Numbered from the stretch's first letter, positions 15,146 through 24,619 are shown. The stretch is DNA of 33,247 nt from Thermoproteota archaeon (GCA_003649185.1 QMRB01000008.1:1-33247), one strand, 5' to 3'. Notes: generated from the sequence alone by a model not told the origin. A program made the numbers and translations.

Positions 15146-16366
15146 ATGTTGAAAGGTGTAGTTCTCGCAGCGGGAAGGGGAAGTAGATTAAACCCTCTGA
15201 CGAGAACTAGACCTAAGCATCTTCTACCAGTAGCAGGGGAACCCATGATAATACGCGTTGTCAAGGAACTTAGAAAGGCAGGGATAGGTGAAGTGGGCAT
15301 CATAGTTCACTATCAAAAAGAGAAGCTTATGAAGATGATTGGGGATGGAAGAAGATATAATGTTAAAGTAACATATTTAGAGCAGAGTGAGATTCTTGGA
15401 ACGGCACATGCCATAGGAGAAGCAGAAAACTACATAGGAGATGAAAGATTTCTAATAGTATATGGAGATGTAACGGTGAAGAGTAATGTTATTAGAAAAG
15501 CTTTAAAGCTTCACCGAGAAAAAGAAGCATCAGCAACCATAGTGTCCGTACAGGTTGACGATCCCTGGAATTATGGTGTATTCGAAATAAATGACGAAGG
15601 AATGGTTAAGAGAATAGTTGAGAAACCCGAGAAGGGAAGAGAACCAAGCAAATGGATAAACGCTGGAATCTACATTGTGGAGGGAAGAAAAATTTTTAGA
15701 GCTGTGGATAAAACTCCCAAATCCCAGAGAGGAGAATACGAATTCACAGATACATTGCGAATATTGATAGATGAAGGGGAGAAGGTGATTGCATGTAGAC
15801 TGAGCGGAGACTGGTGGTTTGACATTGGAAGACCATGGGATCTATTAGAAGCAAATAGAAAGATTATGCTGGAAGAAGTGGAAAAAGGATCTTGGAGAAG
15901 TGGAGTGAAGCTTGGAAGAAACGTCAAAATATATTCTAATGTGGAATTGAGAATGCCGGTCATTGTAAATGATAACTGTATAATAAAGGAGGGAGCCATA
16001 ATAGGACCATACACGTATTTGGGTAGAGGAGTTAAAATTGGAAATGGAAGTGAAATAAAAAACAGCATAATACTTGATGAAACGTGGATAGGATCAAACT
16101 GCACAGTTGAACATACCATAATAGGAGCTAACTGCACAGTTGAAGGACACGTCCATTTTAAATGTAGAAATAGAGATGAAAGCAATGTTTTCATGAATAT
16201 TAAAGGCGTGAAAATTGATAGTGGAAGAAAATGTTTAGGTTCAGTGATCGGAGATTTAAGTTTTATAGGTTACGCATCTATAGTGGAGCCTGGAATGACA
16301 ATTTATCCCTCAAGCTTAGTGATGAGGAGAAAAATTGTTTATAGAGATGTGGAGGGATTTTACTAG
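15146..16366 (+). CDS. Bifunctional GlmU-like sugar-1-phosphate nucleotidylyltransferase/acyltransferase
   Basis: 406 residues, like archaeal ST0452-type enzymes. Residues 1-235 are the nucleotidyltransferase domain: VVLAAGRGSRLNPLTRTRPK (signature with catalytic Arg and Lys), YGDVTV (metal Asp), VEKP and NAGIYI, DTLRILIDEG, WWFDIGRPWD. Residues 245-400 form a left-handed beta-helix of hexapeptide repeats (VIVNDNCIIKEGAIIGPYTY and onward, IGSNCTVEHTIIGANCTVEG), as in acetyltransferases. It could convert GlcN-1-P to UDP-GlcNAc or make dTDP-glucose; the fused beta-helix favours UDP-GlcNAc. It ends the operon with a TAG sharing 4 bases with the stop of porB. Confidence 0.8.
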   Translation: MLKGVVLAAGRGSRLNPLTRTRPKHLLPVAGEPMIIRVVKELRKAGIGEVGIIVHYQKEKLMKMIGDGRRYNVKVTYLEQSEILGTAHAIGEAENYIGDERFLIVYGDVTVKSNVIRKALKLHREKEASATIVSVQVDDPWNYGVFEINDEGMVKRIVEKPEKGREPSKWINAGIYIVEGRKIFRAVDKTPKSQRGEYEFTDTLRILIDEGEKVIACRLSGDWWFDIGRPWDLLEANRKIMLEEVEKGSWRSGVKLGRNVKIYSNVELRMPVIVNDNCIIKEGAIIGPYTYLGRGVKIGNGSEIKNSIILDETWIGSNCTVEHTIIGANCTVEGHVHFKCRNRDESNVFMNIKGVKIDSGRKCLGSVIGDLSFIGYASIVEPGMTIYPSSLVMRRKIVYRDVEGFY

Positions 16367-17262
16367 CCACTCTCCATCAAATGCTTATATTCCATCCACA
16401 GTTCATCCACATGTCTCTTTAGAAGATCAATCTGCTCATCACTGATTTTTGAAAATCTTCCCTGAAGTTTTAGATAATCCTCTATCGGCTTCCTCTTAGA
16501 CTTATCCAATAAACTTTTGCTTACACCGGTGAGCCTGAAAACTCCATTCTCAATTTCATATAGAACCCACATGCCGGTTAGAACGGCTAACCGTCCAACT
16601 TCAATAGTTTTATCGCTTGGAAATCTCCAACCAGTAGGGCATGGAGCATGAAGATGAATATATTTAAATCCATTAATTTTCGCTGCTTTTCTAACTTTTG
16701 CAATGAAATCGAGAGGATATGCAATCGAAGCTGTAGCAACATATGGAACTCTATGAGCAGCCATAATTAATGGAACATTCTTCTTAAATTCAGTTTTACC
16801 TCTCCAAGTGGTGGTTGTCCAGGCTCCATATGGGGTTGCACTGCTCCTCTGTATACCTGTATTCATGTAAGCTTCATTATCATAGCATATGTAAATTATA
16901 TTTTCATTTCTCTCCGCAGCGCCACTTAAAGCTTGAATACCTATGTCAGCTGTTCCTCCATCACCAGCCCAAACTACAACTTGAACATCCTTTTTCCCTA
17001 AAGCCTCGAAGCCGGCTCTAATACCAGATGCAGTTGCAGCTGAAGCTGCAAATGCTATGTTCAATACTGGAACTTTGATAGCGCTTTTAGGGTATGGTCC
17101 TTGAATAATAGAAGTGCAGCAGGCGGGAACCACAAGGATGAATTTGCCTTCCAATGCTTTTCCAAGCATTCTTAAACCTATCGAGGCTGGACATCCAGGG
17201 CATGCAGCATTACCTAGAAGCACATATTCCTCTAAAGGTAAATCTCGAATAGAGATACTCAT
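16363..17262 (-). CDS. porB: Pyruvate:ferredoxin oxidoreductase, beta subunit
   Basis: 299 residues. It carries the thiamine diphosphate and one 4Fe-4S cluster: NAACPGCPASIGLRML and PACCTSIIQGPYP contain cluster cysteines, and VVWAGDGGTADIGIQALSGAAERN is the TPP-Mg site (GDG...N). A further NEAYMNTGIQRSSATPYGAWTTTT loop contacts pyrophosphate, as in all archaeal PorB. The complex turns pyruvate and CoA into acetyl-CoA, CO2 and reduced ferredoxin. It is last in porGDAB, with an ATGA overlap onto porA. A 2-oxoacid relative (VOR) is a less likely alternative. Confidence 0.9.
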   Translation of the reverse strand: MSISIRDLPLEEYVLLGNAACPGCPASIGLRMLGKALEGKFILVVPACCTSIIQGPYPKSAIKVPVLNIAFAASAATASGIRAGFEALGKKDVQVVVWAGDGGTADIGIQALSGAAERNENIIYICYDNEAYMNTGIQRSSATPYGAWTTTTWRGKTEFKKNVPLIMAAHRVPYVATASIAYPLDFIAKVRKAAKINGFKYIHLHAPCPTGWRFPSDKTIEVGRLAVLTGMWVLYEIENGVFRLTGVSKSLLDKSKRKPIEDYLKLQGRFSKISDEQIDLLKRHVDELWMEYKHLMESG

Positions 17263-18452
17263 CTAAACACCTCCCTTCTAAGATTTATCCAAATGGGTGG
17301 AAACTCGCCGACTCCGCTTTCAATGATATGGTAAAGCTTTCTTCCCATCTGGATGAAGTCTTCAACCCTAATATCCCTTCCACCTAAACCTGCAATGAAA
17401 CCTTGAACAGGTATATGGAGATCGCTTAAAGCCGATTTAATTTCTCCATGCATTATTCCTCCAAAACCAAAACTGTAATCCCTATCCACGACGCCTATAA
17501 TTCTTTTATTCCTACAGATATCTCTCAGCTCTTCATATGGGAATGGTCTAATAGTTCTAAGTTTAACTGCTCCAATATTATATCCCTCATCCCTCAAGAT
17601 GTCAACTGCATCTTTAGCATCACCAGCTGAGGAGCCCATACAGATAAGAACAGCATCTGCATCACTACATCTGTAAGGCTCTATAAGACTATCATAATAT
17701 CTACCTGTTATTTTTCCATATTCTCTGCCAGCTTCAACTATGATTCTTCTCGCATTACCCATGGATCGTTCAATTTCATATCTGAATTCCATGAAGTTTC
17801 TGGGATAAGCGAGATTACCGTGGGTGAGAGGATTTGCTGGGTCGAGGATGAAGGGAAGCCTTCTAGAGCCAGGTGGAGGAAGATAACCATCAACATCGGA
17901 TTGATTGGGAATTGATACAGGTGTAGCAGTATGTGATAAAATGAAAGCATCCAACGTCACCATTACAGGTTGAAGAACTTTTTCATCTTCACTGATTCTA
18001 AATGATTGAATAGTTAGATCTAAGACTTCCTGATTATCCTCGGCGAAAAAGATAATCCAGCCGCAATCTCTATGGGCTAAGACATCGTTATGCTCGCTCC
18101 AAATCGACCATGGAGGAGCAAGAGCTCTAGTTACAACTGCCATCACCATTGGAAACTTACCTAGACCAGCCCACCAGACAACCTCCGACATATACATTAA
18201 TCCATGAGAGGAAGTTGCTGTGAAAGCCCTTGCACCTGTAGCTGAAGCTCCTATACATGCAGCCATAGCGCTATGCTCACTTTCAACACGAATATATTTT
18301 GCGTTTAGCTCTCCGTTCTCAACGAATTGAGCAATTTTCTCAACGATGGTTGTTTGAGGCGTAATGGGATATGCGGCAACCACTTGTACTTTCGCCAATT
18401 TAACGGCATTTGCAACGGCATAATTGCCAGTTAAAACTTTACTTACACCCAT
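17259..18452 (-). CDS. porA: Pyruvate:ferredoxin oxidoreductase, alpha subunit
   Basis: 397 residues, full length. Domain I (about 1-240) has the pyrimidine-binding AAYPITPQTTIVEKIAQFVE, ESEHSAMAACIGASATGARA and TATSSHGLMYMSEVVWWAG. The RALAPPWSIWSEHNDVLAHR segment is close to POR alpha subunits. Domain II (about 250-370) has the VDRDYSFGFGG-type C-terminal fold. It forms the core heterotetramer with the other three subunits. It starts two bases after porD and overlaps porB by four. Confidence 0.9.
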   Translation of the reverse strand: MGVSKVLTGNYAVANAVKLAKVQVVAAYPITPQTTIVEKIAQFVENGELNAKYIRVESEHSAMAACIGASATGARAFTATSSHGLMYMSEVVWWAGLGKFPMVMAVVTRALAPPWSIWSEHNDVLAHRDCGWIIFFAEDNQEVLDLTIQSFRISEDEKVLQPVMVTLDAFILSHTATPVSIPNQSDVDGYLPPPGSRRLPFILDPANPLTHGNLAYPRNFMEFRYEIERSMGNARRIIVEAGREYGKITGRYYDSLIEPYRCSDADAVLICMGSSAGDAKDAVDILRDEGYNIGAVKLRTIRPFPYEELRDICRNKRIIGVVDRDYSFGFGGIMHGEIKSALSDLHIPVQGFIAGLGGRDIRVEDFIQMGRKLYHIIESGVGEFPPIWINLRREVFR

Positions 18453-18454
18453 CT

Positions 18455-18718
18455 CTACTCCTCCCTAACCATAGTTATAGCTTTGAAAGGACAGATATCT
18501 GCGCATATTCCACACCCTTTACAATAATCATAATTTATTTTAACGGTAAGTTTATCTTCACCAATCCTTTCAATTGCACCTTCAGGACAGTAAAGCCAAC
18601 ACATAAGACAGTGTTTACACTTCTCCTGATCAATTATAGGTTTAAATGACCTCCATATGCCGGTTAAACCGGCTGCACCCTCCTCAGGTTTCGAGACTGG
18701 AATTATAAGTTTAACCAT
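18455..18718 (-). CDS. porD: Pyruvate:ferredoxin oxidoreductase, delta subunit (2[4Fe-4S] ferredoxin)
   Basis: 87 residues with two complete cluster motifs, CKHCLMCWLYCPEGAI and CKGCGICADICPFKAI, carrying electrons from the TPP site to free ferredoxin. It starts at an ATG preceded by GGTGGG at the end of porG and lies second in porGDAB. All eight cysteines are present. Confidence 0.92.
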   Translation of the reverse strand: MVKLIIPVSKPEEGAAGLTGIWRSFKPIIDQEKCKHCLMCWLYCPEGAIERIGEDKLTVKINYDYCKGCGICADICPFKAITMVREE

Positions 18719-18721
18719 AAT

Positions 18722-19282
18722 TTAACCCACCTTTATAGAGTTATAGGCTATTCGAGCCGCTTCAGCGTTAAGTTCACCTATTCTTCCACTCCAATTCGCC
18801 TTTATAGAATTCATAACGGAATTTAAGGACACCATTCCTGTAACTTTGGCTATAGCTCCAACCATAGCTGTATTCACTGCAGGAAAACCGGCAAAGTATA
18901 ATCCAAGCTTAATTGCAATGCCTGAAGCATCTACAACTGCAACTCTAAAACCTCTAAAATCGAATTCTTCAGGTCCTTTAACGCTGTTAAAGATTAGAAG
19001 ACCATTCTTCTTCAATCCTTCTGAAACATCTAAAACTTTAAGAATTTTCGGATCGAAAACTGCAACCACATCGGGATTGTATATTTGGGAATGCCTTCTT
19101 ATCTCGGAAGAAGATATTCTTGCAAAAGCAGATACAGGGGCACCTCTCCTCTCGGCACCAAACATGGGGATACTTTGACCCCACTTCCCCTCTAGAAATG
19201 CTGATTCTACGAGAATTCTTGAAGCTGTAACAACGCCTTGACCGCCACGACCATGAAATCTGACCTCCCATAAATCGGGCAA
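18722..19282 (-). CDS. porG: Pyruvate:ferredoxin oxidoreductase, gamma subunit
   Basis: 186 residues. It begins WEVRFHGRGGQGVVTASRIL and continues SIPMFGAERRGAPVSAFARI, both invariant stretches of the gamma chain, which binds CoA. The only sensible start is TTG at 19282 (MPDLWEV), since the nearby ATG is out of frame. First gene of porGDAB; the upstream 97 bases to tRNA-Gly must contain the operon promoter. Confidence 0.88.
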   Translation of the reverse strand: MPDLWEVRFHGRGGQGVVTASRILVESAFLEGKWGQSIPMFGAERRGAPVSAFARISSSEIRRHSQIYNPDVVAVFDPKILKVLDVSEGLKKNGLLIFNSVKGPEEFDFRGFRVAVVDASGIAIKLGLYFAGFPAVNTAMVGAIAKVTGMVSLNSVMNSIKANWSGRIGELNAEAARIAYNSIKVG

Positions 19283-19379
19283 AGAAATCCCTTAAAAAGA
19301 TTAAACTTAGCAATGTAAAAATCTTTCCTTCAACAGTTAAATACATAAGATTTATTCAGAAGAAGATATAGAGGAGAAT

Positions 19380-19460
19380 GCGGCGGCGGTCGTCTAGCCT
19401 GGACTAGGACACAGGCCTTCCGAGTCTGTGACCCGGGTTCAAATCCCGGCCGCCGCACCA
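19380..19460 (+). tRNA. tRNA-Gly(UCC)
   Basis: Cloverleaf: acceptor GCGGCGG/CCGCCGC, D stem GTCT/GGAC, anticodon stem CAGGC/GTCTG with loop CTTCCGA (anticodon TCC), short variable loop TGAC, T arm CCGGG-TTCAAAT-CCCGG, discriminator A and encoded CCA. No intron. Confidence 0.93.
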
Positions 19461-19566
19461 GCTATACATTAAAATATGAGTTGAAAATTTCATCAAAAAT
19501 AATAGAAATATCAACATCTTTACGATAATTACTTAACTAAATTTATTCGAATGTACTGTGATTAAA

Positions 19567-20169
19567 ATGGAGTTGAGTGAAAATTTAAGTAAATCATGGG
19601 AGTTCATGACCAAACTAACAGAGAATATAGGCAACTTGATAATTCTAATAATTTTAAACATCATTCCAATAGTAAATTTCACTTTATGGGGATATGCTGC
19701 CAGAATTGTAAGGGAGGGAAGAAGATTGGATAAGCCTCCAAGGATTGAAAACTACGTCGACATGTTTATAGATGGACTAAGAGTTCTCCTCGTCATCCTA
19801 CTATACATGGCAATTCCCCTAATAATAGGATTCATAGGATTTTTAGGAATAATTATAGCGGTGATTTTAGGTTTTATACTTCTAATAATTGGAGCAATGG
19901 GAACAATTCACATGATGAAAACTAATAGTCTCCCAAAAGCCTTCGCAATATCAGAGATACTGAACCTCATAGGGAGAACTGGATGGGGAAGATATATTGG
20001 ATGGTTGATAACCACATTTATAATTTCAATTATAATTTTAGCTATAGGTTCAATCCACTGGGTTATAGCTGGAATTATAGGTGTATTTTACATAGTTTTC
20101 TTGGCTAAAAGCGCCCATTACATATATCCAGAGGAGGAAAATGAAGCGAAAAATCTAACGGTTAACTGA
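19567..20169 (+). CDS. DUF4013 family membrane protein
   Basis: About 200 residues with four to five membrane segments. The opening SWEFMTKLTENIGNLIILII, LNIIPIVNFTLWGYAARIVR and the RxG...P...Y..MF.DGL loop (RRLDKPPRIENYVDMFIDGL) are diagnostic of archaeal DUF4013 proteins, whose function is unknown. I start at ATG 19567, with GTGAT upstream; GTG 19558 is in frame. Its neighbours (tRNA-Gly, aminotransferase) give no strong clue. Confidence 0.75.
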   Translation: MELSENLSKSWEFMTKLTENIGNLIILIILNIIPIVNFTLWGYAARIVREGRRLDKPPRIENYVDMFIDGLRVLLVILLYMAIPLIIGFIGFLGIIIAVILGFILLIIGAMGTIHMMKTNSLPKAFAISEILNLIGRTGWGRYIGWLITTFIISIIILAIGSIHWVIAGIIGVFYIVFLAKSAHYIYPEEENEAKNLTVN

Positions 20170-20219
20170 AACAGAAAAGTTTAGAAAAGATTAAAGAATA
20201 GAGTTTGAAGGGAAAGGAA

Positions 20220-21425
20220 ATGAATAATAAATGGATGGAGGAATTTCCAGCCCTAAAAAAGTATAGGATTTATCTTAACACTGCCGGTACAGGTTTACTT
20301 CCAAAGAAAACTGCAAGGGAAATAGAGGAGTTCACTGAGAAAACATTGAGAAACAATTGGGAAAATATGGAAAATGAACTGGTGAAACCGGCTAAGAAAG
20401 AGATCTGTAAACTCATAAACTGCAGTGAAGATGAAGTCTCCTTCAGTGTACAGACCACTGACGGATTGAAAAGAATACTTTTAGCCTTAAATCCGAAGCC
20501 AGGAATGAACATTGTCGGTGTAGATCTAGAATTTCCATCCATATCGATGGGAGTGAAAACTTTATGCAGAAATTTTGGATGCAAAGTAAAAATAATAAGG
20601 CATAGAAATGGAGTTTACTATATCTCAGACTTCGAGAAAGCCATAGATGAGAATACATTGGCAGTCGCTATAAGCAGCGTTCAATGGATAAATGGAACTA
20701 TGATAGATCTTAAAGAAATCAGTAGAATTGCACATGAGAAGGGGGCATTGGTAATAGTGGATGGGATACAGCATGTTGGAGCGGTAAAATTGGATGTGAA
20801 AGAGACAGATATTGATGCTATGGCTGTTGGAGGAGAAAAATGGTTACTTACATCTAACATTGGATCGGGATTTATATATGTAAAGAGGGAAATAATGGAC
20901 CGTCTTAATCCACCGATCTATGGACTATTAAATTTTGAAGAGCCATATGGAGGATGGGGAGAATGGTGGCCGCTGAAGGAAAAGGATCTGTGGAAACCGC
21001 TAAGAATTGCAAGAGACGTATCTAAACTGGACTGGGGAGGAGGAAAACCATACATTCTAATAGCAGCATTGAAATCATGTATAGAATATATTAACGATCT
21101 AGGTATTGATTGGATAGATGAACATAACAAGAAGCTTAAGCATAAGATTCTTGACGAGGCCTTGTCAAGGGGATATGAAATAGTCGGATTCACAGAGGAT
21201 AAAAGGTTATGGTCATCCATAACCACCATCTCTCTCGGATTAAAATATGAGGACGAACTTAACCTAGCTAGAAAATTGAGAGAGAAGAAGATGATGATAT
21301 CATATAGAGGAGCTGCAGGAATCGGGGGAATAAGAATATCGCCACATCTATACAATGAGAAAGCTGAGATTGAAACATTAATGGAAGAGATGGAGAAAAT
21401 TAGAAGAAGATTAAATAAAAATTAA
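20220..21425 (+). CDS. Class V aminotransferase (cysteine desulfurase/isopenicillin-N epimerase-like)
   Basis: 401 residues, a fold-type I PLP enzyme. YLNTAGTGLLPKKTAREIEE is the N-terminal signature of this branch. TTDGLKRIL holds the phosphate-binding turn, ALVIVDGIQHVGA the cofactor Asp181 and His185, and GGEKWLLTSNIGSGFIYV the Schiff-base Lys207. The C-terminal domain has RISPHLYN. Such proteins act as selenocysteine lyases, cysteine desulfurases or other PLP lyases/epimerases. I do not see the SufS/NifS mobile loop with its catalytic Cys, so sulfur transfer is unproven. ATG 20220 follows a purine-rich ribosome-binding site; TTG 20205 is less likely. Confidence 0.8.
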   Translation: MNNKWMEEFPALKKYRIYLNTAGTGLLPKKTAREIEEFTEKTLRNNWENMENELVKPAKKEICKLINCSEDEVSFSVQTTDGLKRILLALNPKPGMNIVGVDLEFPSISMGVKTLCRNFGCKVKIIRHRNGVYYISDFEKAIDENTLAVAISSVQWINGTMIDLKEISRIAHEKGALVIVDGIQHVGAVKLDVKETDIDAMAVGGEKWLLTSNIGSGFIYVKREIMDRLNPPIYGLLNFEEPYGGWGEWWPLKEKDLWKPLRIARDVSKLDWGGGKPYILIAALKSCIEYINDLGIDWIDEHNKKLKHKILDEALSRGYEIVGFTEDKRLWSSITTISLGLKYEDELNLARKLREKKMMISYRGAAGIGGIRISPHLYNEKAEIETLMEEMEKIRRRLNKN

Positions 21426-21480
21426 AACTAATTTAAATTTAATCTTGCCGATGAACATTTAAACGTAAAAGGGAGAAGGA

Positions 21481-22149
21481 ATGAGAAGACCCTACTATGG
21501 AATGGAATATGGAAAAACTATTAGAATACTTACGTTAATAGCCATCTTCAATTTCATATTGGGCTACGACACGCCTATAGCAACCTTAACAGGTGTAGCA
21601 ATTCTATTGTTAATTACATATCTTTATCTATCTTCAAAGTATGGCAGAAAATTTCTAATTGAAGATATTAAAAAAATGTTGAATTTCAAAGGATTTAATA
21701 GAATATTAGAAGTAGAAACTGGATATGGATTCATAGCTATCGAGTTGGCTAAAAACTTGGAGAAGGGAGAAGTTGTAGGAGTGGACTCAACTATAGGAAG
21801 AGTAAGAATAGCTGAAATGAATGCTAAACTCGAAAAACAGGAGGAAAAAATTAAATTCTTGAAGATGAATCCAGAGGAATTAAAATTCAAAGAAGAAGAA
21901 TTTGACATTGTAATTGTTAATTTAATAACAAGCCGAATACCAGAGGAGAAGAGAAAAAGAATAATCTTGGAAATGTATAGGGTGGCGAAAAGAGGGGGAA
22001 GAATAATAATAGCTGATACATCGGTGGAGAAATATCTAGAGGTATTGAAAGAAAAAAATGCTGAAAATATTTTAGAGATTCCGCTAAGCTTAAAGACTAG
22101 AATCTGCTTTTATGGACGGCCCAAAGCAGTTATAGTTGAAAAGAGATGA
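21481..22149 (+). CDS. Membrane-anchored class I SAM-dependent methyltransferase
   Basis: 222 residues. Residues about 10-55 make two hydrophobic helices (ILTLIAIFNFILGY and TLTGVAILLLITYLYL). A class I methyltransferase core follows: motif I ILEVETGYGFIAIELAKNL, the acidic strand-2 end GEVVGVDST, motif II/III (EEFDIVIVNLITSRIP) and RVAKRGGRIIIADTS. Motif I lacks the usual GCG, having ETGYG. Substrate unknown; a membrane position hints at lipid or quinone methylation. The start ATG 21481 follows GGGAGAAGGA. It is separate from the aminotransferase (about 55-base gap). Confidence 0.7.
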   Translation: MRRPYYGMEYGKTIRILTLIAIFNFILGYDTPIATLTGVAILLLITYLYLSSKYGRKFLIEDIKKMLNFKGFNRILEVETGYGFIAIELAKNLEKGEVVGVDSTIGRVRIAEMNAKLEKQEEKIKFLKMNPEELKFKEEEFDIVIVNLITSRIPEEKRKRIILEMYRVAKRGGRIIIADTSVEKYLEVLKEKNAENILEIPLSLKTRICFYGRPKAVIVEKR

Positions 22150-22249
22150 GAAACTTAAAGAACTTTTGGAACTTAAAAGCAGCTATACTTGAAATACCAC
22201 TATTCATTCAATCCAACATGATCTTAAAAGATGGCTATACTGGAAGTTT

Positions 22250-24619
22250 TTATAACGTTTGAGAGGAAATATTGCAGTAATGTGTTAGAAGTTCACCTAT
22301 AATTCTCCTCATCATCTTCATGGCTTCAGGCGGCGTAATGTTCAATGCATCGCAAGTATACTTCCAAGTACTTCCCTGTAATATTTTAACTATTAGTAGA
22401 AGTTCATCTTTTTTGGAGAGTTTAGGCCGCCTATTTGGATCATCATAAAAGTAGCATTTGGCAAGTTCCAAAGCGCCATCTACAACTCCCTCAAGAGTCA
22501 TAGGTCCCCAAACATATATTCTCAGCCGTTCCCTTTGAATCCTTGAGAGGTCGGGGGAAATGCCCATCTTAATAGGTGTACTGCTGGAAGTTAATATTGC
22601 ATATGCCACTTCAGGTTCTAAATCTCTATAGGTTGAATATAGTGAACATATAATTCTCCTTCTAAACTCAACATTAGCATTTGAAATAAGTCTGGCCACC
22701 CTTTCATTTAAAGGTTTAATGACGAGAACTGTATATTCCCCACTGATAGGATTTCTATCTGGACTTATATGGACAGGTATGAAACCATTCCTCAACCAAA
22801 AGTTAAGCAACCTCTCGGAAACTCCGAAGCCTGCTCCAACCCAGTCATAGCCTCTTTCAGCCGCCTCTTCACAGATTCTAGTTAACATTAGAGAGCCTAT
22901 TCCCCTACTCATCAGCTCGACGTGGGTTGCTATTCTAACGATTCTCCACCCTTTAAATTTAGCGAAATCTGAGCTTCTAAAGTGTTTTATGAACCTGTCA
23001 GGGATTATGTTTCCTTGAATTCTTGCACCCTTTAAGAGCTCTTCGCAAATACTGGATGGAAGAGGCCCCTCCTCAGCCAACTCTACACTACAGACCACCT
23101 TTCCACTAGGCGTTTTAAGCATTCTGACAGTGTGATGAGGAGCATCCGCCATCATAACTAGATCTTTAGGCTGATTCCTATAGTGAGCTAAAATGTAGAT
23201 TCCTATAAATTGTCTCAGCTCCTCCTCATCCTCCAGAAAAAGCTTTTCCAAATCTGGTTTGACGTAGTTTAAATTCAAACTCTCAATATATTTTAAATCT
23301 TCAGCTTCAATATGGGCTGGCTCAGCATCAAGTAACAAAGCATCAAAGAGCCATCTCTCCACCGGATCATTTTCAGCATATCTTATAGGTTCCTTCAATT
23401 CATATTCTAAAACCTTCGTTTCAGGATCATCCTTTAAGGCTTTTAAAAAGCGAATGGAGAAGCCTCGCCCTGCACCTTCATATCCATGTATGGTTGATGA
23501 GAAAACCAATCTTTTAAAGGATCTCCAAATTGAATGGAGCATTGGAATCGGAATTCCAGCAGCCTCATCCACGGCTATTAGATCAGCCCTTCTACTCACA
23601 GCATCCAATGGCTCCCTATAATCCAAGATTACTTTGCCACTTTCAATTCTAACAATATTACCTCCCCTTTTTAACACATCCAGAATTTTTAAATGTAAAG
23701 CTTTGAAAGCTTTAAGAGCCAACTCCATTAAAGATTGAATATTACTAGGTGAGGGAGCTGTTATGAGAATTTTAACCGGACTTTTTCTTCGGCTTAAAAC
23801 TTTTCCAAGCGCCACTAATCCTATACCTAGTGAGCAGGATTTTCCACGTCCCCTATCGGCAGTTATAACCACCGCTATTCTACCTTTAGGTCTAACCGCT
23901 AATCGTTCAAGAAGTCTTAAAACATTAACCTGATCCTGTGTTAAAGCTAAACCATAAATTTTCTGTGGAAATATAGTTTTAGACGGCTTATTCAAAGACT
24001 TTTTAGAAAAGTATTCACCTCTCAAACCTAGAAGCTTTAAACCTTTAACGAAGACTTCTTTGTCACTATTGTAAATGAAAATTCCGTCATACTTGTGAAG
24101 CTTCTTGATAAATCTTTTAACAAATATTCTTCTCAACTTTGAAGCTGGATATTGAATTGTAGCCAACTCAAGTCTAAGTTTACCCAACTTTTCAGGCCAT
24201 GAATCCAAAGATGGAGTTAACATTAAAATTGCACCTCCACCTCTAACTACACCGATCAACCTGCCGAGATCGTTAGGATTCAAATCGTTGACAAGGTCTA
24301 AAATGAGTATATCGAAGGTTAAACCCATCACTGATTCACTTCCCTTAAAGCTTACAGAAGTAAATTTCAAATGAGATTCGAATGGTAAAATAAATTTTGA
24401 AATGGTGTTAAACCTTAGAATAGCATCATCATAAAAGGGATGATAAGCATATAATATGTTGAGAGATTTCCTGAAGCGTAGTAGAACTTCGCAGAGATCT
24501 TTCAACAAGTTTCCAGCAGAATTGGAAAGCCTTTCCACATCATCTCCACATACCACGAAGATTCGCCTATGATTATAGAGGTTAGCCTCATACATTATGT
24601 TCTCCAGTGAAGAATTCAT
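22250..24619 (-). CDS. tmcA: RNA cytidine acetyltransferase TmcA (Kre33/NAT10 family)
   Basis: 789 residues, normal for archaeal TmcA. The order is an N-terminal DUF1726-like domain, a RecD-type helicase module with Walker A TADRGRGKSCSLG (about 253-265) and Walker B DEAAGIP, then the GNAT domain (VRIATHVELMSRGIGSLMLT with the acetyl-CoA loop) and a C-terminal tRNA-binding part. It makes N4-acetylcytidine with acetyl-CoA and ATP; in archaea targets include tRNA and rRNA, favouring thermostability. The start is ATG 24619, with GGGGTGAT six bases upstream; TTG 24637 would lie inside the ribosome-binding region. Confidence 0.92.
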   Translation of the reverse strand: MNSSLENIMYEANLYNHRRIFVVCGDDVERLSNSAGNLLKDLCEVLLRFRKSLNILYAYHPFYDDAILRFNTISKFILPFESHLKFTSVSFKGSESVMGLTFDILILDLVNDLNPNDLGRLIGVVRGGGAILMLTPSLDSWPEKLGKLRLELATIQYPASKLRRIFVKRFIKKLHKYDGIFIYNSDKEVFVKGLKLLGLRGEYFSKKSLNKPSKTIFPQKIYGLALTQDQVNVLRLLERLAVRPKGRIAVVITADRGRGKSCSLGIGLVALGKVLSRRKSPVKILITAPSPSNIQSLMELALKAFKALHLKILDVLKRGGNIVRIESGKVILDYREPLDAVSRRADLIAVDEAAGIPIPMLHSIWRSFKRLVFSSTIHGYEGAGRGFSIRFLKALKDDPETKVLEYELKEPIRYAENDPVERWLFDALLLDAEPAHIEAEDLKYIESLNLNYVKPDLEKLFLEDEEELRQFIGIYILAHYRNQPKDLVMMADAPHHTVRMLKTPSGKVVCSVELAEEGPLPSSICEELLKGARIQGNIIPDRFIKHFRSSDFAKFKGWRIVRIATHVELMSRGIGSLMLTRICEEAAERGYDWVGAGFGVSERLLNFWLRNGFIPVHISPDRNPISGEYTVLVIKPLNERVARLISNANVEFRRRIICSLYSTYRDLEPEVAYAILTSSSTPIKMGISPDLSRIQRERLRIYVWGPMTLEGVVDGALELAKCYFYDDPNRRPKLSKKDELLLIVKILQGSTWKYTCDALNITPPEAMKMMRRIIGELLTHYCNISSQTL

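Noticed and set aside
22146-22262. 38-codon plus-strand ORF starting with ATGA at the methyltransferase stop
   Set aside because: Too short, no family, and its end overlaps tmcA; coupling is possible but unsupported.
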